From Bemisia tabaci (taxonomy: Eukaryota; Arthropoda; Insecta; Hemiptera; Aleyrodidae): DNA of 64,000 nt. Position numbers and translations under genes: made by a program. How positions within the stretch are numbered: the first letter of the stretch is position 1; every line of letters starts with the position of its first letter. This document shows positions 34,181 to 45,262 of the stretch, one piece after another. The DNA is taken from contig NC_092799.1 in assembly GCF_918797505.1 (NCBI RefSeq), positions 31,756,597 through 31,820,596 on the forward strand, given 5' to 3'. The notes under the pieces are model-generated. The model was given only the letters and a program-made list of their open reading frames with translations. It did no database searches and had not been told where the DNA came from.

Positions 34181-34220
34181 CGGCCTAGTTGCTGATCGCC
34201 GTAATAAAGTAACTAACTAA
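34181..34220 (+). mobile_element. Non-LTR retroelement 3' end with TAAC tail (fragment)
   Basis: CGGCCTAGTTGCTGATCG, then CCGTAATAAAGTAACTAAC. The same order, (A)TAGCCTAGATGCTGATCG then AATAAA(A)TTAACTAACTAAC, is seen at 48108-48170 on the minus strand and, diverged, at 63361-63429. It ends with an AATAAA-like motif and a TAAC repeat, as in 3' tails of LINEs or SINEs. Confidence 0.55.
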
Positions 34221-35140
34221 ATGGCCAGCTGCCAAACCTGTTTCCCCCATTTTTAAAAATAAAGATAAAGACCATTTAAGCATGAACGCAATTTTTACAG
34301 TTTTTGAATCCCCCTCCCCTTTCCCCGTTTATTAGTACAGCACATAAACATTATTAAATTTATTTTTCCATCTCTCTACTCTGCGAATTGTTATTAAATT
34401 TATTTCTTATATTTATTAATTTACGTATATTAAAGAACTGTTTTACTAGTACGGCTCTTACATATTAGTATATGTATTCTTCTATGTCTTTACTTACTAA
34501 TTTATACTAACATTAGTAAATATCCAAATTATAAAATTAATTTCTCCTATTGTGGAGAGGGGGGACAGTGCTTCTACCTATATCAAAATTCCCTGGGGCG
34601 AGGAGGGGGTTGTGGGGTGTCCTATATAATAAGGATATCAAAGTTTCACAATGTTTTTTTTTAATAACTCAATGCACCCGTAATGTCAATCTGAGCGATT
34701 TTTTCGAATTACGTGACACTAGATAAACCTTCATCACTCCCAGTTTCACGAAAAAATGAGTAAATCAAATTAAAGGATATTTTTGATGTAGTGGACACTA
34801 GGCGAAAATTCTGACCTATGATTAGTCGACTGTATTAATAAATTTCATTTTCGTGTCCTTATCTGGTCAAATAGTCGATTGCTTGTTTGAAATTAGAGAA
34901 TTAACTCAAAAATCCTTTACGGCGTGATACATTCATGTACAGAAATCTAGTGACAAAACCAACTGGTCATATGGCAGTCTTATTGTATCCTATCGACAAA
35001 GTTAAAAAATTATTTTCTGAGTGATAAAGATCTGATACAATGGTACTGTAACTTTTTTTGCAGCAGAACGTACATCTGAAGCACCTATTCTCATCGGAAT
35101 ATTGTAACTAATGGAATGATACAAATATTCAAGCTTCGGT

Positions 35141-35172
35141 GTGTTGCACAGTATCATTCTCAATTGAAGGCG
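35141..35172 (+). repeat. Dispersed GTGTTG...AATTGAAGGCG repeat
   Basis: GTGTTGCACAGTATCATTCT followed by CAATTGAAGGCG matches 16175-16208. Confidence 0.5.
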
Positions 35173-38100
35173 TTTTTCTTTCGTTAAGGCGAACTTTCTT
35201 TCTAATCTCACTCCTCATTCGCATTCCTCTCTCTCCCTCCCCCTACTTCAAGGTTACATACAACTAGTGATCAAGACTATGTAAAATTAAGCGTTAAATA
35301 ATCATATATTTAGCATTATGAAGGATTTTTTATTAAAATTATACAAGATACGTCTCCGCACAGAACATGATTTTAAGATCGTTTGTTTACCCAGTTTTTT
35401 CTTTCCTTCTACATTTCTTTTGACGTTTGAGTGGCAACCCTGACAACTGTGCATTTTGTAAAATGCAAAAGTATTTCTGTAGAAGTGGGAACTGTATGTG
35501 GTAAAGTTCCCTGATCTTTCCGCATGAGGATAGGCGCGTCGTTGAAATAAATATTGCGTAATTTGCCGGAACGAGCGAATAAAATCTGCTGGTCTCCAGC
35601 TGCGGCTCAGCATGAGAGGTCCTGGAGCCACGACCTATTCCTCTGAATTAATGCCTCAATTTGTCGAGGTTTGTTCTTACTTTCCGGGACGATGTATCAA
35701 TTTTTCCTTTAATAAAATTTTATAAGCGTCGTTGCTTTCAAAATTCAAAAACAGGAGTGTGGGAAAAAGTACAGCTACGGTATGAAACCAATGCCAAGAC
35801 AGTTCAAATAGAAAGGCAAAGTTGACGCCGTTCAGGAAATAAATATTTGTATAGCGGAAACTAAAAATTAGTTATTATTGTTGATGGCTATAGAAGCTGG
35901 TTCGTAGAATCATATAGCAATGGACGTCGTCTACGTGATGAATAGTCTTCTTCTATCGCGCTATTTAAAATTTCTCAAAAATGCTCCCAGTTTTTGTTTT
36001 TAGAATTGTTAATTGTAAAACTAGTTTTTAACCCTAAGTTTCTTCTTTGTTCCAGGTAAATGCTGTTATCACTTGCTGAACTCAAAGTAAATTTGTCGCC
36101 AGATTTTGCCACAATGCAATGAAAGTAGTCTCAAAGGTAATATCAATCAAAGAACTTTCGCGTTTATCATTACCGCGTCGGTAAAGTTTTTAAATTCACT
36201 CTCAAGTCTTCATTGTACAATATGCGTCAAATATTTTTGATTTCTGAAGCCTCCCCTTTCTTTGTATTTTCAAAAGAAAATTTCTCTAATAATGCGCTTT
36301 ACCACGATAACCGTGACATCATGAGTTTTGAATGCAATCATTGAACTTTTGAATAAATTATCATATAAGGGTGAACCTCTCCTGTAAGTGCAGCAGGTAC
36401 AAATCAGCATATCTTTAGCCTCGGGGCAGAACGCGAGAACCGTTCTTTCACTAAACATGAAGAATGTCTAACTAGATATAAGACATTGACTCCCCTGTTT
36501 TAATTCACGAAAATTTAGGTCCTTTCATCAAACCGAAGTTGTTAATGAAGCAGATAAATTTGACTCTATAATTTCGAAATCGAAAGAAATTATTTTAATT
36601 ATGCGATTTACATCTGCATTGACTGGTATTCAAAGATAAAACAAAAATTGTCTTATGGCCTTTCCGTGCTATGCTAGAGTTACCGAACTCTCGTGCTGTA
36701 CGTGTTCTCAACATGAGACATTTTGACCCACTACAATATTAAATTCCTATTCTGTGTTTTTGTACTTTTATGGAGACAATCTTTCCGTATTAACAAACCA
36801 GAACCTCAAAAACTTTCATATCGTTGCGTGAAAGTAGAGCGGAACTAAAATTGCAATGCATCACCAATATCAAAGCTATTCGTCATGAGGAATGAGGAAG
36901 CCCCTCTCTCTTGCATAGGCTAAAACAAACAATGCAAATGATGAAAGTCTCCCTGCCTGGACACTGATTGTTGCGCTGCGAATATGAAACCTCACCCTAC
37001 GATTTACAGGGCCCGCAATCAAACTTCCGGTCAAATACTTCCGGATTATGTTGCCGAAGTTTACGTCAAATTTGGAATACCTGAAAAAATCTCATCCGTT
37101 CCGACACACGTGAGTGTCGAAGAGTTGGAAATTTGTCAACAATGTCACACACCTTGGACAGCCGCAGAGATTGGGACGAGTTTCAAAGCTTCCATCCACT
37201 TTGAGAGCAATACACGAGAGATGTGACAGGAAAAAATATATCCATTTATACATTGGATGCCAAATTTATTGAAAATCAAAATTTAAGTCCAACTGAGCTA
37301 ATTTTTGGTACAAATTATCGGATGCTTAGCGTCAAAAATTGGAAAATTGAAAGGTAAATTCATTTAAAGAAGAATGAGTAGAGGGGAAACTTTGAAAGAC
37401 CCTTAATGTCTTTCGGAAAAAAGTAATATCTTTTCCTGATAGTTTTTCCAGTGAATTTTTAATCAAGTTGATATGAGAGTTGGCAACACTGCGTTTAAAT
37501 GCACTTCCAAACCTGCAATTGCATAAATCACACCACGTGACACATGAAAAAAATGTTAAAAAAGATTCACTCTGGTTGATGCGTTCAATTAACTTTAACG
37601 AGCCAACGAACTGACTTCCTGAAATTTATCTCTTAAAATTGCGGGTCAATTGTTGAATCGTTATCGAATGAACTCAATAGATAAATTCCCTTCTTGGCAA
37701 TGCTATATATCGATCAAGGTCATTCGATAGCGATTCAAACATCGATTGGTGATCGATCGACTTTACCTGCGAAATGAGCTTGCACTCGAGCCGAAATACT
37801 GCTCTTGAAAGTGGCCATCAATCACGAGCCAAATGATATTTACCTCCGTCCCAACTACAAGTACTTGATTTGTGTATGACAATGTAGAATTTTCGGTATT
37901 GTGGGTCCAGGACATGTATTGATGCTTTTGTTAGGACCTTATTCAGTCAAAATTAAGAACAATAAGGCTTGCACCAGCTGCATGATGTGGGAACGGTAAT
38001 TGGATGTATTACCATTTACAATTTGAAGACCCGTTTAGATGTCACTGACAAATACGCTGAACTTCGTTTAAAACTTGATTTGGAACTCCGCACACCAAAT

Positions 38101-39921
38101 AGTGCAATGCATGTGGACCTGTGATTATGAGCGCACATTAAGGAGCAGAAGCAGGTCCACTCAAATGTTTGTTTCGGGATGTTGCAGCCGCACGTATTCG
38201 GCCGTGGTTTATTTGATCCGCCCTGGTTTTCAATTTAATGGAACGGTAAAGAGGCGTTGCGCCTCTCCAGGGACATATTGCCTCAAAGCGGAAACACTCT
38301 ACAAATAAACTGGCTTTTGTTCCTTCAAATTAGTCAAATTTTGAGCCGTTAATACGAGCCGCTTGAGACCTGAGATGACGTTGCGTTAAGCCGTTTTCAG
38401 GCCGATCAGTGTTGCGACTCTGCGGACTTCTCAATAACATTGTGTGGTAGAGGAGTTTACTTTCATTGCATTGTCGCAACGTTCTATTTGAAAAAGTGAT
38501 CACTTTCTCACGCACAGTTTCAAATTTCCTTTTGAACTTTTTCGCAAAAGTTTCTTTGGGGTACCACAAAAAGTGTCCGGAGTTTTTAGGTAAATTATAC
38601 ACCTGTTTAAAACAGACGTAAATGGAAATTATTTGTCAAGTGAAACGTTGCAATGCAATTAAGTCCTTTTAGCTGCTTTCCTTCAAATTTGGTTTTGTAG
38701 AAAACTCTTTTGACCCGATTCTTTTCATACTTATAAAGCTTTTCTGGGGAATCATAGTGGCCTACCGTGACACAGTAACTTTGGCGCGTGCTCCTATCAA
38801 AAAAATGGAGATCTTCAATCCAATTTCAGACCAGACGACACAAGTTTGTTTGTCTCAAGGAAATGTTTTTATTCTTGGATAGACTGATCGACAGAGAACT
38901 GAAGGAGGGTGGGGACAGTTTTAAGTGCGGAATTTATCCCCAATATGTTTTTGAGTAAAGAAAAAAATATATCAAATTTGTATGTACCAATTTGAAAGTG
39001 AGCTCAAATAGTTGTAAAAAAAGGGGGAGGGGACTCTGCAGCAAAATATCTTCGCATGTAATAACTCAGAAGTGGCCCGTCGAAATTTAAAGTTCCATAA
39101 CGAAAAGGAAACGCATTACATTGCTGTGCTTGGCTATGTAAAGGTTTTATTAAAAGAAGAGAACTTTATCGCAAAAAGAGCTTTGTTAATAAGCTCGCCA
39201 AAGTTTACAAAGCTGATTTTCCGTTTAATCATACATTACAACCGCGTCACATCACCATAAATTACAATTTCAAGTCAAAATTCACGATGGTTGCATCGTG
39301 AATTTAAACTCCGAGGCGCATCTATAGTGTATATTACTGATTGAAGGCAAATCGTTGGTTATTCCGGCCAGATTTAGACAGTACCTAGGTGTCTTAGGAG
39401 TGTCACCAATCGTATTTTTTATAACACAAAATGCTGATGAATGGAACTCTTAAATACTGCTTATGACATATACCTGCTTATGCCTGTGGCTATTCGATAT
39501 TTTTGATGATAGTGGCGATTTTTATCAAAATTACCCAACTCAAAGTAAATTGAGCCGTATTATCATGACAGGCCTTGCCGAGTAGGAACCTGCATCCTAC
39601 AATAATTTATGATCCAGTTTATAGAATACAATATAAAGCTATCATAGAAAACTTAAGTACATAAAAGTTTTCAACAAGCAGCTTTTACTGGTGAAATACA
39701 TTTTGAAGAGATTTATAAGAAGGTCAAGAAAGACTATTCACTCCGAAGTTTTTAAGTAGCTTATTAATATTTTCACTATTCCTGGAATGCTAAGTTTTCA
39801 TTATTCATTATTGAATGGATTCACAGAAAAGTCGTTTGTTCACATAGGGTGTTCCCTGTTTGGTTTACTGATAGCTCGTACGGCATAAACTTAGGAAAAG
39901 CTCCGTATCAAGCTTTTTTTT

Positions 39922-39923
<2 letters not shown>

Positions 39924-39955
<32 letters not shown>
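39924..39955. repeat. (CT)16 microsatellite
   Basis: Uninterrupted CT dinucleotide run of 32 bases. Confidence 0.95.
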
Positions 39956-39957
<2 letters not shown>

Positions 39958-40815
39958 ATTCTATTATCCCTCCTCTTGCGGAATTTCCTTCAGGAGAATA
40001 AATTTAAATCACACCTTTGAACAACGCAACGAACCTCTTTTCTGAGAAGATTGACATTTACTGACTTAAACGATTTATCTGTGGCACGTATCGAATGTCT
40101 TTCTGAGATAAGAGAAGCTTAAGTAAAATCGTCAAATGATCGAATATCAAACGGAAAGAATGTCACGAATCCGTTCTGGTTTAAATTTCAACGAGCGATC
40201 CTTTAAATTCTGAAGTGGTATTCTTCCGTGCTAAAGAGAAACACCGGCAGAAACAATAGACGGGACGTTACTAAAACTGTGGTAAAATGCGAATTTTCTC
40301 GGAAACTTGCGAATATATTTCTTCTGATTTTCAGAAAGTTTCACTCAAAATTAAATCCATATTATTTCAAACACCAACCAATAGTTCTTTCTAATCTACA
40401 TTTGTGTAATATCTCATCCATAATATTAACCTACTCGTTGTAGTACCAATTTGTGCCTTATCACCATGGAAGCATTTCTATTGTAAGTAATATTCATCTC
40501 ATTTGTAACTTCTGATAATGGATTGTATCCAAAAATATATTGAAGATTCAAATGTTTGCATTTTTCAGCATCTTTGGTTTGTTTAAACAAATTAAAAAGT
40601 CTTCTCTGATATAAATATTTTATTTGGGGAAACATCTATGGCAATATTCGAATTTTCATGATTTCTGTGCATTTTCCCCTTTAAAAAGTCTACTCACTTG
40701 GCTTTATCCTTTGCATGTTTAACAGACGTATTTTAGTAAATGACACCTTCATTCTAGTAGAATCTTTCAGCAGACCCATCGTGAGTTTTCAATTTTTAGC
40801 GATTTTTTTTTTACT

Positions 40816-41030
40816 TTTAGGTCGCTTTAAAGCACTACCTCGCGCTCTACGACTCCTAATTTCCACTGCTCTCTGTCAAACCACAAACCTCGGGGCATTG
40901 AAAACCTTAACATTTCCGCTTCAATCCCCTCCCTCCAACCTCTTATTGGGCGTTTTCTCCCAGGAGGAACCCAATCAAGGGCCTTCTTCGGCAACCGGTC
41001 TCCTGCCATTCTCTGAACATGACCTTTTTG
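40816..41030 (-). mobile_element. Non-LTR retrotransposon 3' end, copy B (truncated, decayed)
   Basis: On the minus strand the C-terminal part of a reverse-transcriptase ORF can be read: GHVQRMAGDRLPKKALDW, VPPGRKRPIRGWREGIEAEM, then LGVVEREVVL and a stop. It matches copy A next door and copy C at 62.3-63.0 kb. The 5' truncation lies just before GHVQRM. A few bases after the stop comes the short 3' UTR (TTTAAAGCGACC). Flanking AGCGATTTTTTTTT repeats (about 40798 and 41031) look like its target duplication. Confidence 0.75.
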
Positions 41031-41049
41031 AGCGATTTTTTTTTTTACA

Positions 41050-41416
41050 TACATACTTATAAGTCGCTTTACAGCACTCCCTCGCGCTCTACGACTCCTA
41101 ACCTCCACTGCTCTCTTTCAAACCACAAATCTTGGGGCATGGAGCACCTTAACATTTCCGCTTCAATCCCCTCCCTCCAACCTTTCATTGGGCGCCCTCT
41201 GCGTCTTCTCCCAGGAGGAACCCAATCAAGGACCTTCTTCGGCAACCTGTCTCCTGCCATTCTCTGGACATGACCATACGAAATGAGTTGTTTTGTCATA
41301 ATGTCATGCACGATGGTCTGCTTAGCATCCATGATCTCCCGTACCGTCTCATTCCTGACGCGATCCTTCCTGGAAATACCAGCGGATCTACGCCAGAAGT
41401 TTAGAGGCAACAGAGA
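41050..41416 (-). mobile_element. Non-LTR retrotransposon 3' end, copy A (5'-truncated)
   Basis: The minus strand reads NFWRRSAGISRKDRVRNETV, then REIMDAKQTIVHDIMTKQLI, then SYGHVQRMAGDRLPKKVLDW, VPPGRRRRGRPMKGWREGIE and a C-terminal LGVVEREGVL stop at 41069-41071. This is the segment downstream of the polymerase domain. The catalytic (F/Y)ADD motif is not included. The short 3' UTR ends in ATAAGTATGTATGT, a microsatellite-like tail. Short 3' UTRs with such tails are known in RTE-type LINEs, so that clade is my best guess. The open frame continues upstream to 41914 only by chance. Flanks AGCGATTTTTTT (about 41031 and 41418) form the target duplication. Confidence 0.8.
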
Positions 41417-41430
41417 TAGCGATTTTTTTA

Positions 41431-43137
41431 CGATTCTATAAAAATCAGGAAATAACCCAAAAAATAGATGTATTCGGGTATTTTTATATTCTCGTGTAAA
41501 ATGCAGACTAAAAATCTCCGCAATAGTTGATTTTTTTAGCCAAAACGAGAAGCGTTCGGCAACGCAAGTGTAGTAATGGGTCGGGAGAATTATTTTGTCA
41601 GGTCGAACCCGCGCGATGTGTTGCAATATTAATGATGCGAGATGAAGGATCGGAGCGTCATTTTTTCTCGGCCCGCCGATCAACCCCGCCCCGCTCCACC
41701 CTGTGGCATTGATTAATGTCGCGTCGCTCGGATTTACATTCGGCAATGCTCGCCATTGTACTTGCCGATGCAACCGTGGCCCCAGGTACACTTTCGGAAG
41801 ATTGCATCTAGATGAACCCTCCCATGCTGACGAAGGGGGCTCAATAATATAAGTACAGATCAAATTCCCCACAAGTAACCGACATTCTGTGCTAATATGA
41901 GAAGTAAAACACAAAGTAACCTAAACGTGAGGTTAATATGTTTTGGTAAGTTTTTATTTGGGCTACTTTAACCAGAGCTTTGGGTTGCATCTACCGAAAT
42001 TCTGGGTTGAAAATCCCCACTAAAATGTAGGCGCGTGTTTCTAAGATCGATCCTGAAGGGCAGTGTTGACTGTCCAATGCGCTAGGATAGGGTTGGTGCG
42101 CCGCGCTGTGCTGTGAAAGACAGAGCGCCTTCAATTTTTTTCCTATGCAACACGGACGTCCGTAGAGTTCGTATAGTTGGATCAAAGAACTCGTGTGATT
42201 GTCGCGTGTCTCGTCGCATTATTCTGGCGAAAGACTGTGCGGATCTCATGCTTATATGCATAGTCAATTTCAATTGTGTAATGTTACGAAAATTATACAA
42301 ACTAGTATAAAACTAATAGTTTTGCGGAGTAAAAATCCCTCAAATGTTGCATTCATTAAACCTGAATACAGAGTAATTTTTCTCTGAAAATTTCAAAAAA
42401 GGTATTGCTGATACCTTTATTTTTGATTTCATGTAAGATTTAAAATTGCAGAATTTTCCCAATTATATTAAGCTGTGATCACTGCTCTTAGCTTCCATGA
42501 ACATCGCTCTTACCATTTGCCATACTTCGCAGTAACTACTTTAATAAAACTTCACGGATAAAAATCCTCTAAAATAGAGTTTTTGAAAGCATAGATTAAT
42601 TTTTTTTTGATAACGCAAAACTATCAAATATCAATTATTCTTCATTCAAATCTGAGGAATAAACGATGCTTACAATAGTATCAAATTTGTCACAAAATTG
42701 CATATAAACTATGGAATTATCTACTCCAGAATTGAATAAACGAAAATCTGAAATATGTATTTGGAATTTTTAAAACGTACATATAATATCCAAATTTAGG
42801 CCTTCTTCCACGCCAGGTTCGAGTTTTGTCCCTCTTTTACATTCAAACGACTATTTTTATGTTAAAATCAATTTAATCTCATGCAAAGTATGACTTTTAG
42901 TTGTTTTATTTAAAATAAATTACTGTCCATTTCCTCTGATAACATCCAAGTATCAAATGAGAGTTACACTCAGTCGACCGCCCCTCTTCCTCTATCCCTC
43001 AGTTGATAGGTGAACACTGAACAACAATGAAACTTGTTTCAATAGATACCTTGAAACTAGGAGGACAGAGTGGCAGGGTACTAATCACTATCTCGTTACA
43101 ACTCTTGGCGTAACAATACAACTCTTGTTTCATTAGA
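41431..43137. other. No gene recognised
   Basis: The part at 41540-41830 is GC-richer and contains TCGCGTCGCTCGGATT near 41728, a phrase echoed at 59327. A minus-strand copy of the AATTGAAGGCGCT repeat lies at about 42123-42180. A TTTATTT at about 42905 would be an AATAAA polyadenylation signal for the minus-strand candidate exon at 43138-43318. Confidence 0.35.
42123..42180 (-). repeat. Dispersed AATTGAAGGCGCT repeat, inverted
   Basis: Read on the minus strand: CAACTATACGAACTCTACGG, then ACGTCCGTGTTGCATAGG, then AAATTGAAGGCGCT. The arrangement is the same as the plus-strand copy at about 59205-59260. Confidence 0.5.
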
Positions 43138-43318
43138 CTATCCGTCTTCCTTGTCAGCTATTGCATCCGTGTAAACAATCCAGTCCTCGATGTTGTGACA
43201 ATTATTGTAATGTTGCAATAAATGATGTTGTCTCCAATAGGGTGCACCTTTCTGCAAGTAACACTTCATGAATTCAGAAGAGTAACTTGCTGTCTCAGTT
43301 TTTAGGGGACACCCTTCC
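43138..43318 (-). CDS. Candidate terminal exon of an unrecognised gene
   Basis: On the minus strand an acceptor-like TTTTATTTGTCCAACAG ends at 43319. From 43318 an open frame runs to TAG at 43138-43140, reading EGCPLKTETASYSSEFMKC, then YLQKGAPYWRQHHLLQHYNN, then CHNIEDWIVYTDAIADKEDG. Composition looks like real protein, with three Cys (plus a further one at the start), many aromatic residues and an acidic C-terminus. I do not recognise a family. A minus-strand AATAAA (plus-strand TTTATTT near 42905) about 230 bp beyond the stop would serve as a polyadenylation signal. The frame is also open upstream of the acceptor for a few codons, so a short intronless ORF is the alternative. Upstream exons would lie at higher coordinates and were not identified with confidence. 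Confidence 0.35.
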
Positions 43319-44078
43319 CTGTTGGACAAATAAAACATCTTTTAAACACTGCGAGCAGCTTGCGGTTAATTTTGTGCACACTGCACTATCAAACAAGGCA
43401 TTGATTAAATCAGCCTAGAAAACACTTTTAAATGTATCCAAAGGCTAAGATGAATACTATGTACGGTCTTTTTTTTCTCGCGGTTATCAAAGAGTCACCA
43501 AATGATTAATAAAGTGAAGAATTTATATGTTTTTGAAGCTCTAGGTTGATTTTTTTTCTATGAGTTAAAAAAATGTATAGTTTGTAGTATGCTACATATA
43601 TTTGAGAGAATATTATCTTCACCGGGCCAGCGTCAGTTAAGGTTGGGTGAAATTATGGAGGGTTGGTGAATTCGTGTATTTTCAGAATAAAAGCTAAGAT
43701 AGCTAAACAGAATGTAAAGGGAATAAAGGAATAAGATAAGATGTACCAGAATACAGAAACAAGATTTATTAGATAAGTTAAATGTAACTCGGATGAACTA
43801 ATAAATTCAGCGCGTGACCGATAAATTCTGCTGCTGCTGCTGCATACTGGTGCATTTTATCTTACCCGTTCATTTTATTGAATTTCACAAGATCCAACAT
43901 GCAACTCGATAAACGTAGAAAAATGCAGACGTTATGGATGAAAAGTTATTCATAAGATAGAGAATTACCGAGGAAAAATGTTTCAATGAATATAGCCACC
44001 ACACAAAACAAATTTCTGTGTGAATATAATATTTATTCGCTTTCTGAGGAGTTTCACTCAATATACTGGCTCCGTGCT

Positions 44079-44183
44079 TCAGTTGCAGATATACGACACG
44101 GAAATAATCGTTCTCATTTTGCCGACAGAGGGGCATATCTCAATTTCCACTTGAGCTCCGTTATACGTATAAATCAATGCTTT
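44079..44183 (-). other. Weak candidate exon, minus strand
   Basis: Acceptor-like TTCTGCATGATCCCCAG ends at 44184. The following frame reads KALIYTYNGAQVEIEICP, then SVGKMRTIISVSYICN, and stops at 44079-44081. Length and composition are plausible for a terminal coding exon, but an overlapping frame on the same strand is also open for 83 codons. The evidence is therefore thin and no family is recognised. Confidence 0.15.
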
Positions 44184-44454
44184 CTGGGGATCATGCAGAA
44201 ATAAGGATACGCCCTTACGTCACAGTAGCGACGGTGTGACGGGTCTCGTTGCTATTTGGATATACCCTCTCCGTTTCTTCGAGAACCAAGGACAAACGTT
44301 CATAAAGCATAACTGCTGAAAGGTTCGAATAACAACGCAAGGCTTACCAAAACTGCCTTTGAAACAACTAAGTAACAGTACTGACAGTGTTCTTCATCTC
44401 AGAAGGGTAGAACAAAGAGTTAGATGACGGAGGCATTGAATTAGATAAGACATC

Positions 44455-44651
44455 ATGCGGGACTGCTCTTGTCATTTGCTTCCGGGATGGCCAAGTTTCA
44501 CAAAGTTTGGCTCCTCAAAGTTTCACAATGTCTTGCCAAGCAATGAGCATTTACTTGATTTTAACCGATCTACGTGTCAAACTATAGAAGAGAAGCGGAT
44601 ATTCCTATTTAATGAATTGAATCGCAAATTCAAAATAATCAATTGTAGGTA
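44455..44651 (+). other. Weak candidate exon ending at a splice donor, plus strand
   Basis: An open frame reading WPSFTKFGSSKFHNVLPS, then NEHLLDFNRSTCQTIEEK, then RIFLFNELNRKFKIINC ends at AATTGTAG|GTAAGG, a consensus-like donor (GT at 44650-44651). There is no clear acceptor and no known family. It overlaps in position, on the other strand, with the region of the minus-strand candidates, so at most one set is likely to be real. Confidence 0.15.
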
Positions 44652-44922
44652 AGGTTAATTTGATGGGAATTTGAGTCAGTAGGGGGACAATATTCTTCAA
44701 CTAGGTATTGCGTAAAATGCTATAGCCAAGAATTTAAACAATTTGAAATTTAAGCAATTTAAGCATAATGAAAAAAATAAAAACATTGCTGTTCACTAAT
44801 TTTATTTACAATTTTGAATTTAAGACAAAAAGTACCCACAATCAACGGTTTTTGCGTTTGGCCCAGATATTCCAGACCAAATTTTCATCAAAAACCAAAG
44901 TCTGTCATCGGTGTCAAACTCG

Positions 44923-45262
44923 CTCCTAATGTAAACAAACGAACGGCGACATAGTCCGGACATAAACAAAGCGTACCCAGAGCGGACTTCCTCTTCCTCG
45001 AGATGTTCCAGACTCTATTTCTCAGCGTTAGCGTTTCTTCACCTCGACAAAAGAACTTTCGTCCGCGTCTAACATTTATCCCTTTCGTAAAATCAAATAT
45101 CAGTTACCCCGTTGATCTGTTCATGGTGATTTCAAGTGAAATTGCGGCGAGATACTCCAGACTCCTAATGTAAACAAAGCGGCCTGTACCTGGTCGAGAT
45201 GTTCCGGACTCATTTCTTCATTTACGTTTCTTCATCTCGACCAAAGAAGTTTCTCGCGCATT
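44923..45262. repeat. Diverged direct repeat (two units)
   Basis: CTCCTAATGTAAACAAA occurs at 44923 and 45162. TCGAGATGTTCC(A/G)GACTC occurs at 44998 and 45194, followed in both by CGTTTCTTCA(C/T)CTCGAC and AAAGAA(C/G)TTTC. The spacing differs (239 against 196 bp), so one unit has an indel. CTCGAGATG and CATCTCGAC make each unit partly self-complementary. Function unknown. Confidence 0.65.

Larger units (their letters stand above)
34221..40796. other. Long stretch with little named
   Basis: Very AT-rich from about 34350 to 34560. A copy of the GTGTTG...AATTGAAGGCG repeat lies at 35141-35172, and a (CT)16 microsatellite at 39924-39955. Open frames near 36.98, 38.07, 38.33 and 39.07 kb are short and unrecognised. 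No splice-framed coding sequence is evident. Confidence 0.4.

Noticed and set aside
36984..37226. 80-codon plus-strand frame with two Cys near CQQCHTPW
   Set aside because: The CxxC alone is not enough for a zinc-binding domain, and there is no family match, splice site or homologous copy.
41417..41914. N-terminal extension of the minus-strand RT-like frame to 281 codons
   Set aside because: Only the part below about 41416 matches the other retrotransposon copies. The upstream part is outside the target duplication and is open by chance.
43828..43843. (CTG)5 triplet run
   Set aside because: Too short to be a notable expansion.
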